Of a DNA stretch of 64,000 bases, positions 58,983 through 64,000 are shown one piece after another. The notes beneath the pieces are model-generated. The model saw nothing but the letters and a program-made list of their open reading frames with translations, had not been told where the DNA came from and searched no databases. The stretch comes from Brachypodium distachyon (Eukaryota; Streptophyta; Magnoliopsida; Poales; Poaceae). Made by a program: the position numbers and the translations under genes. Numbering within the stretch: the stretch's first letter is position 1; each line of letters starts with the position of its first letter. Location: positions 248,001 through 312,000 of the forward strand of contig NC_016133.3 of NCBI RefSeq assembly GCF_000005505.3, in the 5' to 3' direction.

Positions 58983-61739
58983 CACCGATCGAGTAGTTTC
59001 TTTCTTTCTTCTTTTAATACAAGATTTTTGTTTCCCTTGGTTTTATTGTCTTCAATTATTGCAAATACACAACTGACATCATCAAAACTCTATTTTCCAA
59101 GTGAGCTAGTGAATTTTTTGTAATAGCATATGCACATGCATGCACTATTTTCACAGCTCTCCACCAGTGCTGTAGACTAATTAAGCCAACACAATTAGAT
59201 ATATACCCCCGAAAAACAATCTCTTGTACATGTAATTCCTTTTGAAACAAATCTATACATGATTTTCGCGCGCGCTCAGCGTCTGGTCAGAAATATTTTG
59301 AAGGATCTAGTGGTCAAAGTTCTTGTTTTCCTTTCTCGCGATTGACAATCACTTATAGGTGGAATTTATGGAAGATTAATTTGGGAGAGCAAGGTAGCTA
59401 GCCTCATTATTTTCAAACACCGGCCATAAAAAGACGATGCAGATATAGAAAGATTAGAGGGCATAGCATGATATATACTCCATATCATCGATCATGTCAC
59501 TTTGGGTAGCTTTCTGTCGGCGTCAAACTTATTTTTTCAGAAAGGGATCGAAAACACCAAGCTATAGAGATCGATTGCTATCTCCATCAGTCGATCTCTT
59601 TGCTTAGTTTCCGGGCCAACCTTCTCCAGCTTTTCTTTTCTTCTGATCCATCCACACTGCACCACCTTTAATTTGCCGCACATTATGTTAATTCTCTCTC
59701 GGTCTGAGAGATATCTCTTTATCAAACACACTGTGATGCACATTTAGCTAAGCTAGCCGTTCATAATTATATACCGGTCGCTTTGCTGCGCATATACTTT
59801 TAGTTAATACGGAACACTATGTTTTAGAGGAATAAATTGATGTTTCCATTGTTCTCCCCACGCATCTTGGTTATAGCAATTTTCGAAATTGGCCTTACAT
59901 ACCGAGGAGTGTGGATCAAACCTCACTCTTCATGTAATATTATGATGAGTTACTAGCTAGGTAGTCAGCTAACTAGTAGATCTTACATAAGCATATAAGA
60001 TATTCGTGCATGGTTCCTGATAAGGTTTAATTAATTAATGCATAAAGTACTATTGGGCGTGCAAAGCATCATTGACTGAGATATACTACTAATTAATTAA
60101 TAATTATATTAATTTGATGCTAGCCAGTGGCCGGGCATTGAATGTGTGTTTGCCAGTTTATGATTCCCTATACCAGATTTGTCTTGGACGGGAAAGGGAA
60201 TCTTGATCTAGCTAGGTGAAACGGCAAGATTTGACTAGAGAAGATTAATTAATTAAGAAGAAGAAGCTAGCTGGGGTCCTGTGCTATGTGTTTTGACTGT
60301 CGGAATGATCCGATCGACCCATAGTCAGCTCGATCGATCATCACATGACCATCTCTCTCGTGATCAATAGTTAACTTTGATTTGTTTTAGTTTAACCAAG
60401 GGATTCTCTTGCACTAATTAATCTTGGTCCCTGCACTAGCCAAGTTAATGATTAAACAATTATAGGAAGCTCCTCCGTGTGTTAATATGTCCTAGCTCCC
60501 AAGTCAATAGTACATTGAAATTGACAAAGAAGAACTAATTATCTTATGTATGGTAACTAGTCTTGGAGGGAGAGAAGAGATTAAGAACATATATATGCTG
60601 GTGGTTTAGATGTTAATATCCACCAATAATTGAAGCATATGTCTCTCATGATGCATTCTGTCTGATTAGTACTTGTTGCTTGCATGCTATACCTTCCTCT
60701 TATTCCCAGGTGAAGTGATCAAGGAATAATATATATCAACTAAGTACACTATTAAATCATAAATGCCTGAAGAACTCCATATTCTTGAGAATTAATGTTC
60801 AACTAGAGAACAGTGCTAAGTAGCAGTGTCATGCGTGTGCTTTTTCATGGAACTTAAACAAATTCTGACCACTATATATATAGTATGTATATATATAATG
60901 TATATGTATGTATGTATTAAGTGTGTGGTGTGTTTTCCTGTTGGTTGTCAGAAAGAATCTTAGAAAATCTGCATAAACTTCATAACTGAATCTAGCTAGG
61001 ATATTCAACCACTACTTACCAATGAATTTTTTTTCCCCAAAATCAAACAAATTAAGTTTAAAATCCCCATTCTGATGGTTCATGTGAGTGGTAGCACTGG
61101 CTAGCTAAAAGACGTAATTAAGTTTCACAAACATATATAACTCGATCCACAGCGCACAGCTAGCAGGTATATATTATATATATAGCATACAGAACATTAT
61201 GTCAAATCATTATATTCGTTTTCTGGTCATGATCTTCGTCTTAGATTGCATATATGTGCTGCTTTTAATTAACATATGCCATTCGAGGAATATAATTTCC
61301 CTCATTTGTTCTACTATATGCACAAACTCAAACACGTGTTGGTGTGTAGTATATGCATGTAAAACTCTTTATTCCCATGCATGACATCTCTCTCTTTTCT
61401 TCTTCTTTGCAAGGCCCAGCCCATGCATTGATATATAGTAGTATCAAATTAAAGTTATTTATAGGGGTGAGGAATTAAACACATATATAGAAAGGGATTA
61501 ATTGGAAGGGTGCCGTTGTCATGTCATGTCCTGCATAGATATAGATAGATATGTAATGTAGCAAGGAGACATGATCGTCTAAATCTGGCTAATATTCTCA
61601 CATAAATTTGTAAAAGATAATAGTCCACATAGAGCCCTACTTTAACTTTAATTGAACATGTATATATGCATGGCTTCCAATATTGACCACCACATATTGT
61701 TAATTAACCAGATAGAGCCCTATTTTACTTCTCTCTCTT
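58983..61739. other. AT-rich spacer upstream of KANADI
   Basis: No gene or transposon end recognised. There are TATA/TGTA-type simple repeats around 60873-60920 and a GATA-like tract near 61537-61556. Several open frames of 60-70 codons are no more than chance. Confidence 0.35.
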
Positions 61740-61779
61740 TAGTTTTTTTAGGTCAATTCCATTTTAGTTTTTCTCTTCG

Positions 61780-62035
61780 AGGACATGGAGCACTTTTTTG
61801 GGGGTAATTGGGGTGGGCCGCCGGTGTAACTATCTGGCTACTAAATGCCCAATGGGCTTCACCTATTTCCATTGTGCTTATAGTACCTTTGCGATCCAGT
61901 AGATTTGTTTTTGAGAACTCGCGATCCAGTAGATTTGCGTGAAATAAAGCGTTGGGAGGAGACCTAATTTCGGCCCAAATTTTGTACCCCATCAGGCCTT
62001 TTTCGATTTCCGATACCGACTTTGTCTGTCACGTA
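61780..62035. repeat. Diverged direct repeat, left copy
   Basis: Shares CTAAATGCCCAATGGGCTTC-type sequence and a CCGATA...CCGACT...TGTCACGTAAATAA tail with 63790-63919, in the same order and orientation. It also contains an internal duplication of GCGATCCAGTAGATTTG (about 61890 and 61921). Confidence 0.55.
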
Positions 62036-62099
62036 AATAAGACTTCAGGTCCAGAGTAGTTTGTCTCATGAGGAGCGACGTACTAACGAGTTGTATTTA

Positions 62100-63060
62100 A
62101 CTTGTCCATCATGTATTACTGAAACTAGTCAAATGTCCATGCGTTGCAAGGGAGAACAATTAATACTAAGATGCCAACTAAAACTGTCAATTAATACTAA
62201 GATGTCAACTAAACCGTCCATGTCAGGGTTCAAATAGGGCATCAGGAAACCGCAGCTAGCAATCCAACGGATGGTACTCAAGAAAGGTACCAAAGCATTG
62301 CTCCTTCTATAACAAGTATGCTTCACTCTTGCAAATTAACCACAATACAATTCAATCCTAAATGCTTCAGTGCAGTCATCAATTCAGCTTGTGACTCACA
62401 GAGCAGCCTGGTTGGAGCTTGTGAATTACCCATGGACGATCTCGCCACTCCCCCGCGAAGCTCCAGGCCATGGCAGGCATCCATCCCTCTTTGCTCCGGT
62501 GCCTGCACCACCACCAGGCGCCTCACCCTCCACCTCCTCCACGGCTCCACCCCGACATGCCTCATCCCAACACCCAGCTCCGAGCTCCCCGATGGATCTC
62601 TCTGCGCAAATCCACGTCGCGGAGGTTTCCGTTGAGGTGCAGCTCTCCCACTGCAGCAGTAGCTTCCACTCCCCCTGTTGTAGAAACTGATGCGAGTAGG
62701 ATTGGGGGAAAGGAGAGCTCGGGGGCGCTTAGCGCTAGCGGGAGAGAGGAGATCGAGGGAGGGAGAGAGATGAGATCGGCAGTACCGGCCGGCGGCTGCA
62801 GCGCTGACGGCTGGCGGGACAAAGGGAGAGGGAGGTCGAAGGAGGGAGAGAGGAGATCGGCAGCTGGCGTCGGTGCGCGAGCGGGAGATACCGGGAAGAA
62901 GAGGAGTGGGGAAACCGGAGCAGATGCAGTAGGGAGAGAGAGAGAGAGAGAGACGAGTAGATGCCGGGAAAAAGGCGCGACCGGAGGAGAAGGTCGCGGG
63001 CCCGCGCGAGAGCATCAACGGCGGCGAGGTTCGGGGCAGCGCGACCCGTGCGGGGAAAAA
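62100..63060. other. Interval between the direct repeats, with GC-rich island
   Basis: The sequence near 62125-62160 (AAATGTCCATGCGTTGCAAG) belongs to a type of string that recurs widely in grass intergenic DNA. The island at 62420-63060 is GC-rich, with GA-rich tracts and overlapping open frames on both strands. None shows a domain, so I call no gene. Confidence 0.3.
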
Positions 63061-63073
63061 ATAAAAATCCGTG

Positions 63074-63620
<547 letters not shown>

Positions 63621-63789
63621 ATAAACAATTCCCTAGCTATGTCATATAGGTTTTAGAGCTATATCTTGTTATTCACTCTCTTGACCTTGAAAAATGTTGC
63701 ATCGGTCCCTTGAGTATAATTGAGCAGTTGGAACAAATTTGGTCTTATGTCCAATGCCGTGGTTGCTGTATATCCAGGATCCTTCCTCG

Positions 63790-63919
63790 CAGGATTAAAC
63801 AAAGTGGCCGGTCTAACTATGTGACTCCAAAATGCCCAATGGGCTTCTTGTATTCCTTTTCTAGCCAACCCATTGGGCTTTTTCTCTTCCGATACACATA
63901 CCGACTGTCACGTAAATAA
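63790..63919. repeat. Diverged direct repeat, right copy
   Basis: Right partner of 61780-62035, with AAATGCCCAATGGGCTTC and a TGTCACGTAAATAA tail. It is shorter, lacking the middle part of the left copy. Confidence 0.5.
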
Positions 63920-64000
63920 TTTGTTAATGGTGTGCAGCTCTAGCAAATTAGTAAATGGATCCTCAAATTTGAGGACACAGACTGGTTTCCCGGTTGAAAT

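Overview
This is 64 kb of nuclear DNA from a flowering plant, most likely a grass and possibly rice (Oryza). The evidence is multi-exon plant genes with GT-AG introns, a plastid-targeted chaperonin, very GC-rich first exons beside AT-rich later ones, and a dense load of grass-style transposons (Stowaway and hAT MITEs, Mutator-like elements, Ty3/gypsy LTR elements). Species is inference; I ran no search.

Left third (1-21.8 kb): a plastid chaperonin 60 beta gene (+, 2199-5543, 14 coding exons); a small cysteine-rich acidic protein gene (-, 6340-6684); ribosomal protein eS28 (-, 7726-7923, with a 5' UTR intron); and the 27-exon gene for the largest subunit of RNA polymerase III (-, 9967-21597). 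These three housekeeping genes carry telo-box-like AACCCTA motifs near their starts. The Pol III gene has two neighbouring GC-AG introns, two MITEs inside introns, and a 95-bp tandem duplication across one exon/intron junction.

Middle (21.8-39.2 kb): a nested transposon graveyard. It holds a LINE endonuclease fragment, a CACTA-like end, an LTR element with both LTRs (24167-29570), antisense reading frames carried by relatives of that element, a Mutator-like element with 9-bp target duplication and GC-rich cargo (30778-31634) inserted in a third LTR, and a Ty3/gypsy element (from 34119) cut off inside its reverse transcriptase and joined directly to the 3' end of an acidic-protein gene. At 37.6-39.1 kb lie remains of a second XLG gene copy.

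Right third (39.9-64 kb): an extra-large G protein gene (XLG, -, 39981-44684, 9 exons) runs divergently from an ABCC-type ABC transporter gene (+, 45948-51537, 11 exons) that lacks the usual N-terminal TMD0. That gene converges on a KANADI-type GARP transcription factor gene (-, 54364-57861, 6 exons). About 6 kb upstream of KANADI has no recognised gene; it holds a Tourist-like MITE, a pair of diverged direct repeats and an (AC)16(AT)32 microsatellite.

The genes are unrelated neighbours rather than a pathway: plastid protein folding, cytosolic translation, Pol III transcription, G-protein signalling, membrane transport and leaf/organ polarity. I found no tRNA, rRNA or CRISPR array. Exon boundaries were read by eye; every multi-exon model given here keeps frame across all junctions and has a coding length divisible by three.
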